Source of the DNA: an uncultured Bacteroidales bacterium
GTDB lineage: Bacteria; Bacteroidota; Bacteroidia; Bacteroidales; UBA932
DNA: 28,045 nucleotides
Reading direction: 5' to 3'
NCBI GenBank assembly: GCA_937899055.1
Contig: CALBPX010000075.1
Location: forward strand, 1 to 28,045
Each line of letters starts with the position of its first letter. Positions within the stretch are counted from its first letter, which is position 1. Below, piece by piece: positions 14,435 through 22,265 of the stretch. The notes below the pieces were generated by a model. That model ran no database searches, was not told the DNA's origin, and was given only the letters and a program-made list of their open reading frames with translations. Both the position numbers and the translations under genes were made by a program.

Positions 14435-14582
14435 AAATTTTGTTGTGATTAAAGTATTAAACAATGTTTATCTGTTATTATTTGTCTTTGTATGTGCTCC
14501 GCCTTCTGCGAAACGATGTGCAAGATAGCAATTTTTTCTTACAGAATAATCCTCAGCGATAAAAAAGTTTGAAGCAATTTTT
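14435..14582. other. Intergenic region ahead of exbB
   Basis: 148 AT-rich bases between ansA and exbB, both on the minus strand. A TATCTTGC box (14520-14527, minus strand) resembles a -7 element and would give an exbB leader of about 80 bases; no -33 box is clear. The sequence aaaaaattgct occurs twice on the minus strand, at about 30 and 70 bases before and after that box. No clear terminator for ansA is seen. Confidence 0.3.
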
Positions 14583-15617
14583 TCAACTGCAGGACATCTC
14601 CCCTCTGAGGACCTTCTGCATCTCTTTCTTTACTTTTTCTGTATCGGAGTATCTCCCGAGCAGCATAAACAACTTGCAAAGAGTGGCTTCGGTGGTGGAA
14701 TCGTAGCCGCTTATCACCCCCACGCGCCTGAGACCCATGCCGGTGGCATAGGCTCCCATATCCACCCTTCCGGCCTGGCACTGAGTAACATTCACTATTA
14801 TCATGCCCTTATCTACATATTTTTTCATCGTAGAAAGGAACCAGTCTGAGGTGGGAGCGTTGCCGCTGCCGAAGGTTTCCAGAACCACAGCCCTGCAACC
14901 CCTGGTGTTCAGAACGGCCTCCACGGCCTGGCGGGTAATGCCCGGGAATATCTTCAGGACGGCCACGTTGGTGTCCAGTTTTTCTCTGATTTTAAGAGGT
15001 TTGTCCCATGCCTTGGGGTAGTTGACCAGATGCCTGTTGTACTTGATGTGTATGCCTACATCAGCCAGCACCGGATAGTTGGCACTGCGGAAGGCCCTGA
15101 AGTTTTCTGCATTGTATTTGGTGGTGCGGTTTCCGCGGTAGAGCTGGCTCTCAAAATATATGCAGACCTCCGGCACCATAGGATGGCCTTCAGGGTCTCT
15201 TGCGGCGGCTATTTCTATAGACGAAATTATGTTTTCCTTGCCGTCCGTGCGGAGCATTCCCACGGGCAGCTGGCTTCCGGTAAGCACTACCGGTTTTGCC
15301 AAATCCTCCAGCATGAAACTCAGCGCCGAAGCCGTAAAAGACATTGTATCAGTGCCGTGCAGCACAACAAAACCATCGTAGCGGGAGTAGTTGGCCTTGA
15401 TAATCCTGCACAGTTCAACCCAAAAATCGGGAGTGATATCGGAAGAGTCTATCACCGGGTCAAACGATATGGTATCTATCTTGTAGCCGAACTTCCTGAG
15501 CTCCGGCACTTCGTTCTCTATCTGGCTGATATCCACCGGAACAAGAGCCATTGTCTTTTCGTCTTGTTTCATCCCGATGGTACCGCCGGTATAAATCATT
15601 AAAATGGAACGTTTCAT
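14583..15617 (-). CDS. ansA: Type I L-asparaginase (cytoplasmic)
   Basis: A 344-residue amidohydrolase that converts asparagine to aspartate and ammonia. The first catalytic threonine is T13 in YTGGTIGM and the second pair is T89-D90 in HGTDTM. VLTGSQLP, with GMLRTDGKEN, is the conserved core of the family, and the C-terminal domain carries VLETFGSGNAP. No signal peptide is present, which fits the cytoplasmic type I enzyme and not periplasmic type II. The start overlaps the tatD stop by four bases (ATGA), so the two are translationally coupled. There is no visible terminator after it. Confidence 0.94.
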   Translation of the reverse strand: MKRSILMIYTGGTIGMKQDEKTMALVPVDISQIENEVPELRKFGYKIDTISFDPVIDSSDITPDFWVELCRIIKANYSRYDGFVVLHGTDTMSFTASALSFMLEDLAKPVVLTGSQLPVGMLRTDGKENIISSIEIAAARDPEGHPMVPEVCIYFESQLYRGNRTTKYNAENFRAFRSANYPVLADVGIHIKYNRHLVNYPKAWDKPLKIREKLDTNVAVLKIFPGITRQAVEAVLNTRGCRAVVLETFGSGNAPTSDWFLSTMKKYVDKGMIIVNVTQCQAGRVDMGAYATGMGLRRVGVISGYDSTTEATLCKLFMLLGRYSDTEKVKKEMQKVLRGEMSCS

Positions 15618-16387
15618 ATCTTGAAGAGTTTTTCTGCGTTTTCTGTTGTTGCCTCTGCAACTTCTTTGATATCAATGCCTTTAACCTCGGCAACCTTTGC
15701 CGCAATCAGCGGAATGTATCCGCTCTCGTTGCGTTTTCCGCGGAATGGGGCCGGGGTCAGGTACGGCGAGTCTGTTTCCAGAACAATGTCCTCCAGCGGT
15801 ATCTGTGAAACCGTCTTGGCTATGCCTGCATTCTTGAAGGTCACCACTCCGCCTATGCCCACCTTGAAACCCGTAAGGGCCGCAATCCTGCGGTAGGTTT
15901 CCACACTTCCGGTAAAGGCATGGAAAACTCCCGTAAGCCGCCCCTTGAAAGGCTGCATTATCTCCATCATGTCGGCCGTAGCATTCCGTTCGTGGATTAT
16001 TACCGGAAGACCGGCCTTGCTGGCATATTCCAGCTGGGCTTTCAGCACCTGCCTCTGCTGCTGGGCAAAATCGCGGCTCCAGTAATAGTCCAGGCCTATT
16101 TCCCCTACCGCAACATAACGTTCCGGATGGGCTTTGAGTTCGTTCAGGGCAAAGTCCAGTTCATCCTGCCAGTTTTGGGCAACGGATGTAGGATGCAGGC
16201 CCATGCCCATGAAGGCCCTGCCCCCGTACTGCTCGTACAGAGCCAGCTGGGCCGCAAACGAAGACGAATCTATGGCCGGAAACACCCAGCGGTCAACGCC
16301 TTGATCCTCAGAGCGCTGCATTACCTGCTGGCGGTCTGAGTCAAAGGCCTCGTCATACAGATGGGTATGTGTGTCAATAAACCTCAT
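15614..16387 (-). CDS. tatD: TatD family metal-dependent hydrolase
   Basis: A 257-residue TIM-barrel hydrolase, counted from MRFIDTHTHLYDEAF at 16387; the longer frame adds 25 residues without similarity. The metal ligands are H7 and H9 (DTHTH), the glutamate in VGEIGLDYYW, the histidine of VIIHERNA, the histidine of VFHAFTGS and the aspartate of LETDSPYLTP. Such enzymes are 3'-5' DNA exonucleases or related deoxyribonucleases. Its start overlaps the end of dprA by 14 bases, and its end overlaps ansA by four. Confidence 0.94.
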   Translation of the reverse strand: MRFIDTHTHLYDEAFDSDRQQVMQRSEDQGVDRWVFPAIDSSSFAAQLALYEQYGGRAFMGMGLHPTSVAQNWQDELDFALNELKAHPERYVAVGEIGLDYYWSRDFAQQQRQVLKAQLEYASKAGLPVIIHERNATADMMEIMQPFKGRLTGVFHAFTGSVETYRRIAALTGFKVGIGGVVTFKNAGIAKTVSQIPLEDIVLETDSPYLTPAPFRGKRNESGYIPLIAAKVAEVKGIDIKEVAEATTENAEKLFKI

Positions 16388-17522
16388 TGTCTTTGTTTCT
16401 GTACCAAAGGCCCGGAGGTTTCTTGCATACGGCCCCTTCCAGCTCCAGATGCAGCAGAGCAAGGCTCATACCGGCAACATCGCCGCCCGTGCTCTGTGCA
16501 AGTTCTTCCTCCGACCTTCCTTTTACGGGTGATAAAGATAGCAATATTTTCTCCTTCAGACTCTCCGGAACAGAAAACAAATCCGGCTGGCGGGCTATGT
16601 CCGAAAGGTGACCTTTGGTCCAGCCCATAGCCGAAACTATGGTGGAGGCATTCAGGCATAGCTGGGCCACATTTTTGTTTATCAGATAATTACATCCGTA
16701 GGAATTAGCATCGGTCATCCTTCCCGGAACGGCAAAAACATCGCGGTTGTAAGAAAAGGCATAGTCAACAGTTATCATAGATCCGCCCCTGATACGGCTC
16801 TCGGCCACCAGAAGGGCATCGCTGAGTGCAGCAATAATGCGGTTCCTGAGCAAAAAATTGAACCTGAGGGGTTTGGTGTTCCGCGGATACTCGGTAACTA
16901 TGCCTCCGGCGGAAACTATTTCTACGGCAAGGCTCCTGTTCTGGAGCGGATATATCTCGTCCAGGCCGCAGGGCAGTACGGCTATGGTCTGCAACGAGTT
17001 GTCCAGGGCCGCCCTGTGAGAAACCGAATCTATGCCAATGGCAAGGCCGCTGACAATCCTTACATCCGGGCAGAGTTTTGCAAGGCCGGCTATTATGGCC
17101 TGGCAGGCTTCCTTTCCGTAGGCCGATGCCATACGGGTTCCCACTACGCTGAGGCTGCGTCCTGCACCTGCAAGCGGCACCGAGCCTCGGTAGTAGAGCA
17201 GAAACGGTGCATTGCCGCATTCCCTGAGTTGCTGAGGATAATCCTCAGAAAGAATGTGTATCAGTCTTACACCCTTGCTCCGCATCCAAAGGGCTTCCTG
17301 CACTCCCCAGTCCAGCATCTGACCGGAAAACATAGTCTCCCCCATTTCAGGAACTCCCATAATTTCATTTACATAGAGGGGGCCTCCCTCGTAAAGGGCA
17401 TCCAGGCTGCCGGAGCCCTCAAGCAGCTTTCTTCCCGTGGCGGGATGCTCCGCCAGCAGACGGCTTACAACGCACAGCAGAGCCTCGTCCCTGATTTCAC
17501 GGCTGATTGATTCTCTGTTCAT
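16374..17522 (-). CDS. dprA: DNA-processing protein A
   Basis: A 382-residue protein counted from MNRESISREIRDEALL at 17522. The frame stays open for 27 more codons, but those codons run through the terminator stem and are unlike the family. An N-terminal helical domain (1-75) is followed by the Rossmann-like core with VVGTRMASAYGK, SGLAIGIDSVSHRAAL, AVLPCGLDEIYP, ITEYP, FLLRNRIIAALSDALLVVE-like text, and RGGSMITVDYA. A C-terminal winged-helix (about 325-380) ends the protein. DprA protects incoming single-stranded DNA and loads RecA during natural transformation. First gene of the dprA-tatD-ansA overlapping set. Confidence 0.93.
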   Translation of the reverse strand: MNRESISREIRDEALLCVVSRLLAEHPATGRKLLEGSGSLDALYEGGPLYVNEIMGVPEMGETMFSGQMLDWGVQEALWMRSKGVRLIHILSEDYPQQLRECGNAPFLLYYRGSVPLAGAGRSLSVVGTRMASAYGKEACQAIIAGLAKLCPDVRIVSGLAIGIDSVSHRAALDNSLQTIAVLPCGLDEIYPLQNRSLAVEIVSAGGIVTEYPRNTKPLRFNFLLRNRIIAALSDALLVAESRIRGGSMITVDYAFSYNRDVFAVPGRMTDANSYGCNYLINKNVAQLCLNASTIVSAMGWTKGHLSDIARQPDLFSVPESLKEKILLSLSPVKGRSEEELAQSTGGDVAGMSLALLHLELEGAVCKKPPGLWYRNKDNEVY

Positions 17523-17530
17523 AACAAGCA

Positions 17531-17566
17531 ATAAAAAACGGCGGCAAGATATATATCTGCCACCGT
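17531..17566 (-). terminator. Rho-independent terminator after queA, touching the dprA start
   Basis: On the minus strand the stem runs ACGGTGGCA-GATAT / ATATC-T-TGCCGCCGT (about 14 pairs with one bulge), followed by TTTTTTATT. The T-run ends about 8 bases before the dprA ATG. It should stop transcripts from the long upstream operon; reading from a promoter ahead of it would make it an attenuator of dprA. Confidence 0.85.
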
Positions 17567-17573
17567 CTGTGGA

Positions 17574-17602
17574 TGCCAAACGGTAAAATGTACCCGTTTG
17601 CA
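17574..17602 (-). promoter_or_regulatory. Second hairpin between queA and dprA
   Basis: TGC(C)AAACGG-TA ... TA-(C)CCGTTTGCA forms about 11 pairs with two bulges, 16 bases after the queA stop and 7 bases before the terminator stem. On the minus strand it also contains TTTGC and TACCGTTTG, which loosely resemble promoter boxes for dprA. Its role is not known. Confidence 0.35.
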
Positions 17603-17617
17603 AATTTTTACACGGCT

Positions 17618-18682
17618 TTACAGTATCAGCATTGCATCGCCGTAAATTCCAAAACGGTAATATCCGCTTGAGTCCTTGGCCTGCATGGCCTGCTTGTAGG
17701 CTGCCATAACCTTGTTATATCCGCCAAATGCACACTGGCACATCAGCATCGTTGACAAAGGATAATGGAAGTTGGTTACAAGAGCATCTACAATCTGAAA
17801 ATCGTAAGGAGGAAAGATGAACTTGTTGGTCCATCCGTCAAGGGGCTTCACCCTCTGGGTGGTGGTAACCGGAGTCTCCAGAGCCCTGGCTACGGTAACG
17901 CCTATGGCAAACACCTTGTGGCCGGAAGCCTTTACACGGTTTATCTTTTCTGCAGATTCTTCGGAAATAATCACCCTTTCGGAACCCATCTTATGCTTGG
18001 ACAGGTCCTCTACATCCACGCCGCCAAAGTTGCTGAGGCCAACATGAGAGGTTATGAATGTATGATCCACTCCCTTGATTTCCATACGGGTAAACAGTTC
18101 GCGGCTAAAGTGCAGGCCGGCGGCCGGAGTTGCTATGGCTCCCTCATGACGGGCAAAGATGGTGTTGAAGTTTTCCTTGTCGGCCTCGTTTGGGTGCTCG
18201 CGGATTTCCTTTGGAACCGGAAGTTCTCCTACGGTAAAGAGAGTGTGGCGGAAATCTTCGTAGCTGCCGTCGAACAGAAACCTCAGCGTTCTGCCCCTGG
18301 AAGTTGTGTTGTCTATGACCTCAGCCACAAGGGCGTCGTTTTCTCCAAAGTAGAGCTTGTTGCCTATTCTTATCTTGCGGGCCGGATCTACCAGCACATC
18401 CCAAAGACGCTGGTCGCGGTTGAGCTCCCGCAGAAGCGATACTTCTATTTCGGCTCCCGTCTTTTCCTTGTTGCCCAAAAGGCGGGCCGGAAATACTTTG
18501 GTGTCGTTCAGGACAAAGATGTCTCCCTCACGGGCATAGTCCAGAATATCCTTAAAATGTTTGTTCTCTGTTTTTCCTGTACTGCGGCGCATTACCATCA
18601 GCCTGCAGTCGTCGCGGAAACGTGTGGGTTCCTTTGCAATGAGATCGTTGCGGAACGGAAATTTGAATTGTGATAATTTCAT
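17618..18682 (-). CDS. queA: S-adenosylmethionine:tRNA ribosyltransferase-isomerase
   Basis: A 354-residue enzyme, starting at MKLSQFKFPFRNDLIA (18682), where the family begins; the longer frame adds 28 unrelated residues that overlap truB. It makes epoxyqueuosine in tRNA from preQ1 and S-adenosylmethionine. Seen: VFNDTKVFPARL-like text (FVLNDTKVFPARLLGNKEKTG), LWDVLVDPARKIRIGNKL, EGAIATPAAGLHFSREL, and the ending RFGIYGDAMLIL. In the loop after THFITSHVGLSNFGG the usual HxGxGNF/TFR pattern is altered to HVGLSNFGG, and HKMDSE reads HKMGSE; these may be mild substitutions. Last gene of the long minus operon, with a terminator after it. Confidence 0.93.
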   Translation of the reverse strand: MKLSQFKFPFRNDLIAKEPTRFRDDCRLMVMRRSTGKTENKHFKDILDYAREGDIFVLNDTKVFPARLLGNKEKTGAEIEVSLLRELNRDQRLWDVLVDPARKIRIGNKLYFGENDALVAEVIDNTTSRGRTLRFLFDGSYEDFRHTLFTVGELPVPKEIREHPNEADKENFNTIFARHEGAIATPAAGLHFSRELFTRMEIKGVDHTFITSHVGLSNFGGVDVEDLSKHKMGSERVIISEESAEKINRVKASGHKVFAIGVTVARALETPVTTTQRVKPLDGWTNKFIFPPYDFQIVDALVTNFHYPLSTMLMCQCAFGGYNKVMAAYKQAMQAKDSSGYYRFGIYGDAMLIL

Positions 18683-18752
18683 ATAATTGGTTTTTGGCCC
18701 ATGCGCGATAGGCAAACTATTATACGAAGCATTTGAAAAAAGGTTACAAATG

Positions 18753-19703
18753 TCAGAGATTTTCAAAATATTCTTTTACATCCAGGGCATTTTCTACCCT
18801 GAACCCTCCGCTTGCAGTCCGTCTTAGGGCGGACATAAAGGCCCCGCAGGAGAGCCACTGCCCAAAGTCGCGGGCCATGGAGCGGATGTAGGTTCCCTTG
18901 CTGCACTCCGTAAGCAGAACGGCAGAAGGCAGGCTGCGTATTGCATCAGGGTCTAAAAGCGAGTCCCGGGTATAGATTTCCCGTGGAGCTTCCTCCTCTG
19001 AAGCTATGCGCTTTTTGACCACAAAGGTATTGTGGTCTTTATCGCTGCCGTAAGACGGTCTGGAAAGCTGCTCAAGAACCTGCCTGGCCCCGTTGCAGGC
19101 TTCATATTCGGTTTCTGATCCCGAACTGTCCGTAATGCGGGCATAGAGCAGGCGGCTGGAGTAAATCTTAATAGGCGATGGTTCCAGAGCCGAGTCTTCT
19201 CCGTTTCGGGCCAGGTAGTAACTTCTTGTGCCATTGACATATTTGGCAGAATAAGCCGGCGGCATCTGCATGCTCTGCTCCAGGAATTTTTCCGCCGCTC
19301 CCAAAAGTTTTTCTACCGTCAGACCTTCTGTGGAATAGACAGCATCCAGCGGATGTTCCCTGTCGAATGAAGGAGTGGTGGCTCCAAGAGTAAACTCAGC
19401 GATGTATTCCTTCTTTTCTGCCTGAAGGGCCTCGGAGAGTTTGCAGGCCTTGCCGAAGCACACGATGAGAAGGCCCGTAGCCAGAGGGTCTAAAGTTCCG
19501 GCATGGCCTATTTTTATGTTCTTGGTCTGGAAATGATTGCGGAGGATGTACTTTATCCGCCTTACCACATCGGAACTGGTCCAGCGGTAAGGCTTGTCAA
19601 CCGGAAATATGATGCCCTCCGGATAAGCTTCCAAAGACTTTTCCAGGCGGACCGGATTCATCCGATCTACAACCAGCGGATGTGGAAGTTCCTTACTTGC
19701 CAT
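18753..19703 (-). CDS. truB: tRNA pseudouridine-55 synthase with an insertion
   Basis: A 316-residue enzyme if started at MASKELPHPL (19703, overlapping the end of rpiB by 11 bases); an alternative start MNPVRLEK lies at 19661. It makes pseudouridine 55 in the T-loop of tRNA. The catalytic aspartate is D72 in HAGTLDPLATG. Further family text: FGATTPSFD-like (LGATTPSFDREHP), MPPAYSAKYVNGTRSYYLAR, and CSKGTYIRSMARDFG (267-281). Residues about 192-258, between the middle of the fold and CSKGTYIRS, are an insertion of about 65 residues that I do not find in ordinary TruB (usually about 235-300 residues). The N-terminus is also about 20 residues longer. Confidence 0.92.
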   Translation of the reverse strand: MASKELPHPLVVDRMNPVRLEKSLEAYPEGIIFPVDKPYRWTSSDVVRRIKYILRNHFQTKNIKIGHAGTLDPLATGLLIVCFGKACKLSEALQAEKKEYIAEFTLGATTPSFDREHPLDAVYSTEGLTVEKLLGAAEKFLEQSMQMPPAYSAKYVNGTRSYYLARNGEDSALEPSPIKIYSSRLLYARITDSSGSETEYEACNGARQVLEQLSRPSYGSDKDHNTFVVKKRIASEEEAPREIYTRDSLLDPDAIRSLPSAVLLTECSKGTYIRSMARDFGQWLSCGAFMSALRRTASGGFRVENALDVKEYFENL

Positions 19704-20166
19704 CCTCTTTGCTTGGAACAACCGGAATCTTGTCTATTCTACGCTGATGCCGCCCTCCTTCAAAATCGGCTTCAAGATAGGCCTTTACGATATCTCTTGC
19801 CAGTTCCTCGGTAACGAATCTTGCCGGAAGCGATATGATGTTGGCATTGTTGTGCCGCTTTGCCAGAGCTCCAAGCTCCGGTGTCCAGCAAAGGGCGGCC
19901 CGGATGCCTTGATGCTTGTTCAGGGTCATGCTTATGCCGTTGCCGCTGCCGCACATGGCAACCCCGAAATCCACCTGCCCGTTCTCCACGGCCAGAGCCA
20001 ATGGATGAGCCGTATCCGGGTAGTCCATGCTGTCGGAAGAAAAAGCTCCAAAGTCCATAACCTTGTAGCCCTTGTCCTTAAACAGGCTCTTCAGGTATTC
20101 CTTCATCTGAAAACCGGCATGGTCCGAAGCCAGCCCTACAGTCTGGGGTTTAATGTCTGTTGCCAT
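19693..20166 (-). CDS. rpiB: Ribose 5-phosphate isomerase B
   Basis: A 157-residue enzyme of the RpiB/LacA/LacB family that interconverts ribose 5-phosphate and ribulose 5-phosphate. GLASDHAGFQMKE (11-23) starts the fold; C72 in MCGSGNGIS is the catalytic cysteine; CWTPELGALAKRHNNANI is the phosphate- and sugar-binding region. The RRIDKI end is usual. It starts 3 bases after the protease stop and overlaps truB, so it is inside the operon. Confidence 0.95.
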   Translation of the reverse strand: MATDIKPQTVGLASDHAGFQMKEYLKSLFKDKGYKVMDFGAFSSDSMDYPDTAHPLALAVENGQVDFGVAMCGSGNGISMTLNKHQGIRAALCWTPELGALAKRHNNANIISLPARFVTEELARDIVKAYLEADFEGGRHQRRIDKIPVVPSKEDGK

Positions 20167-20169
20167 ATC

Positions 20170-21810
20170 TTATTCTGTTTTTTGCATGTGTTCCTCCTCC
20201 GGGGTTCCGCCTTCCAGAGAAAGAACCTTGTCGGTCAGATTGTCTGTCTTGAGGATATAGTGGTAGAAGGCGTCTTCCTTCATGGCTGAGTATCTGCCTG
20301 TAAGACCCTTGAGTTGAAGCACCAGAATTTCTCCGCTGTGGTTCCACTCCCACTGGCTCGCCCTTATTCCCTCAGATGCTGCAAAAAGCCTGAACTGAAG
20401 CCCTATGTCCTCTTTGTCAAACAGGGTTTCGAGTTCTTCTACGTTGGTAATTTCCTGCAACTCGGCGCGGTGGCGGTCTGCAAACAGGGAGCTGAACTTC
20501 ATCTGAAGACTGCGGCGGTTGACCTTAATCAGAAAGTCTGAAACCCCTACCGTGTCTATGGGAACAAATACATCCGGAATTATACCTCCGCCGCCATAGA
20601 CCGTATGCCCGTGGGCTGTGGTGTATTTCAGGCTGTCGTTGACCTTTATGCTGTCTGCGCTCTGCATTTCGCCCCTCTGGTAACGCTCCAGAATATCATA
20701 GTTGTAGTCTTCCGAATAAGGCTTCTGGATGCAGCGTCCGCTGGGGGTGTAAAACCTTGCCACTGTCAGGCGGATTCCGCTGCTGTCTGAAAAGTAAACC
20801 GGCTCCTGCACCAGCCCCTTGCCGAAGGAACGCCGGCCTATTATGGTTCCGCGGTCGTTGTCCTGAATTGCCCCGGCAAGAATTTCGGAAGACGATGCGC
20901 TGTTCTCGTTTATTGCAACATAGAGTTTTATGTTCTTGAGCGCCCCTTTTCCGTCGGCTATGAAGTTTTCCCTTGGGCGGTTGCGGCCTTCCATATACAC
21001 TACCATTTCGCCTTTTGACAGAAACTCGTTGGTAATCTTGTAGGCCTGATCCAGAAATCCTCCGGGATTGTCTCTCAGGTCCAGAATCAGAGACTGCATT
21101 CCCTGCTCTCTGAGCTTGAAGGCTGCAAGCATAAACTCCTGGTATGTAGTAAGGGCAAATGAGGAAATCTTGATGTAGCCCAGTGTAGGAGAAAGCATCA
21201 GCGCGGCGTCTATGCTGTGTACCGGAATCACCCCCCGCTTGATGTCAAAATATATCGGTTCAGCCACTCCGTTACGCTTGATGCCTACGTTTACTTTGCT
21301 GTCTTTGGGGCCTCTCAGAATTGCCATCAGCGAATCCTGCGGAAAACCTACACCGGCCACGTTTCTGGAATCTACGCTTACGATACGGTCGCCGCTCAGA
21401 AGCCCGGCCCTCTGGCTCGGCCCTCCGGGTATGACATTTATTACCACGGCCGTATCGTTGGGAACATTGAACTCTATGCCTATGCCGCTGAAGTTTCCAA
21501 CCAGAGGTTCCTCGGCCTTTACCAAATCTGTTGGCGGCAGATAAACCGAGTGAGGATCAAGCCCTTGCAGCAGAGCCGGAATGGCCTTCTCCAAAACCTG
21601 GTTGTAGGATATAGTATCTACATAGTTCTTTTCTATCTGGTCCATCACCAGAATCATCTTAGCCCAACGGCCTCCTCTGGTATCAGGGTATATCTTTCCT
21701 CTGTTCCTGCTGCAACGGCTGATATGGCCGGCCAGAAGAGCGGCAGCCATCAGCAGAAGAAACCCCCAGAACCAGCTGTTGTCAAAAAGTTCCCTAAGTT
21801 TCTGAGACAT
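20170..21810 (-). CDS. S41 family C-terminal processing peptidase
   Basis: A 546-residue protease with one N-terminal membrane anchor (about 13-30) and the rest outside the cytoplasm. GLDPHSVYLPP (83-93) precedes a PDZ domain (about 100-190: GIGIEF, VINVIPGGPSQRAGLLSGD). The catalytic core shows DLRDNPGG (244-251), ENSASSSEILAGA with expected Ser306, and RSFGKGLVQ with Lys331. The C-terminal part (about 400-546) is a family-variable domain. These carboxyl-terminal processing proteases cut envelope proteins. Its start overlaps the dCMP deaminase end by 17 bases. Confidence 0.93.
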   Translation of the reverse strand: MSQKLRELFDNSWFWGFLLLMAAALLAGHISRCSRNRGKIYPDTRGGRWAKMILVMDQIEKNYVDTISYNQVLEKAIPALLQGLDPHSVYLPPTDLVKAEEPLVGNFSGIGIEFNVPNDTAVVINVIPGGPSQRAGLLSGDRIVSVDSRNVAGVGFPQDSLMAILRGPKDSKVNVGIKRNGVAEPIYFDIKRGVIPVHSIDAALMLSPTLGYIKISSFALTTYQEFMLAAFKLREQGMQSLILDLRDNPGGFLDQAYKITNEFLSKGEMVVYMEGRNRPRENFIADGKGALKNIKLYVAINENSASSSEILAGAIQDNDRGTIIGRRSFGKGLVQEPVYFSDSSGIRLTVARFYTPSGRCIQKPYSEDYNYDILERYQRGEMQSADSIKVNDSLKYTTAHGHTVYGGGGIIPDVFVPIDTVGVSDFLIKVNRRSLQMKFSSLFADRHRAELQEITNVEELETLFDKEDIGLQFRLFAASEGIRASQWEWNHSGEILVLQLKGLTGRYSAMKEDAFYHYILKTDNLTDKVLSLEGGTPEEEHMQKTE

Positions 21811-22249
21811 CGCCTGTCAGTTTTTTAATAGTTTCGGAGTCTATCCTTTCCACCACAATGCCCGCACGCTGAAGAAGTTTGATGCCGTCGTCCAGCCTGT
21901 ATGCATCGCGATAAACAACCCTCTTGATTCCGCTCTGGATAATCAGCTTGGCACATTCCATACACGGAGAGGCCGTAATGTAGAGCGTAGCCCCTTCGGA
22001 AGAATTGTTGCTCTTGGCCACCTTTGTAATAGCATTTGCCTCGGCATGAAGCACGTATGGCTTGGTAACCCCATTTTCGTCTTCGCAGACATTTTCAAAT
22101 CCGGAAGGCGTGCCGTTGTATCCGTCTGAAATTATCATCCTGTCCTTTACCAGCAGGGCTCCTACCTGCAATCTCTTGCTGTAGGAATTTTTGGCCCATA
22201 TTCCAGCCATCCTCAGGTAACTCAAATCAAACTGAAGCTGTTTGTCCAT
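21794..22249 (-). CDS. Deoxycytidylate (dCMP) deaminase
   Basis: A 151-residue zinc enzyme that turns dCMP into dUMP, feeding dTTP synthesis. Zinc and catalytic residues are H68-A-E70 and P95-C96-MEC99. RLQVGALLVKDRMIISDGYNGTPSG is the typical dCMP-binding start, and the C-terminus carries AGIVVERI. Length is that of the family. It starts 16 bases after the acyl-CoA synthetase stop. Confidence 0.93.
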   Translation of the reverse strand: MDKQLQFDLSYLRMAGIWAKNSYSKRLQVGALLVKDRMIISDGYNGTPSGFENVCEDENGVTKPYVLHAEANAITKVAKSNNSSEGATLYITASPCMECAKLIIQSGIKRVVYRDAYRLDDGIKLLQRAGIVVERIDSETIKKLTGDVSET

Positions 22250-22265
22250 GTTCTTGTGCTATAAA

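Noticed and set aside
16387..16462. Longer start of tatD (25 extra residues)
   Set aside because: TatD proteins begin close to the DTHTH motif; the extra residues overlap dprA further and show no similarity.
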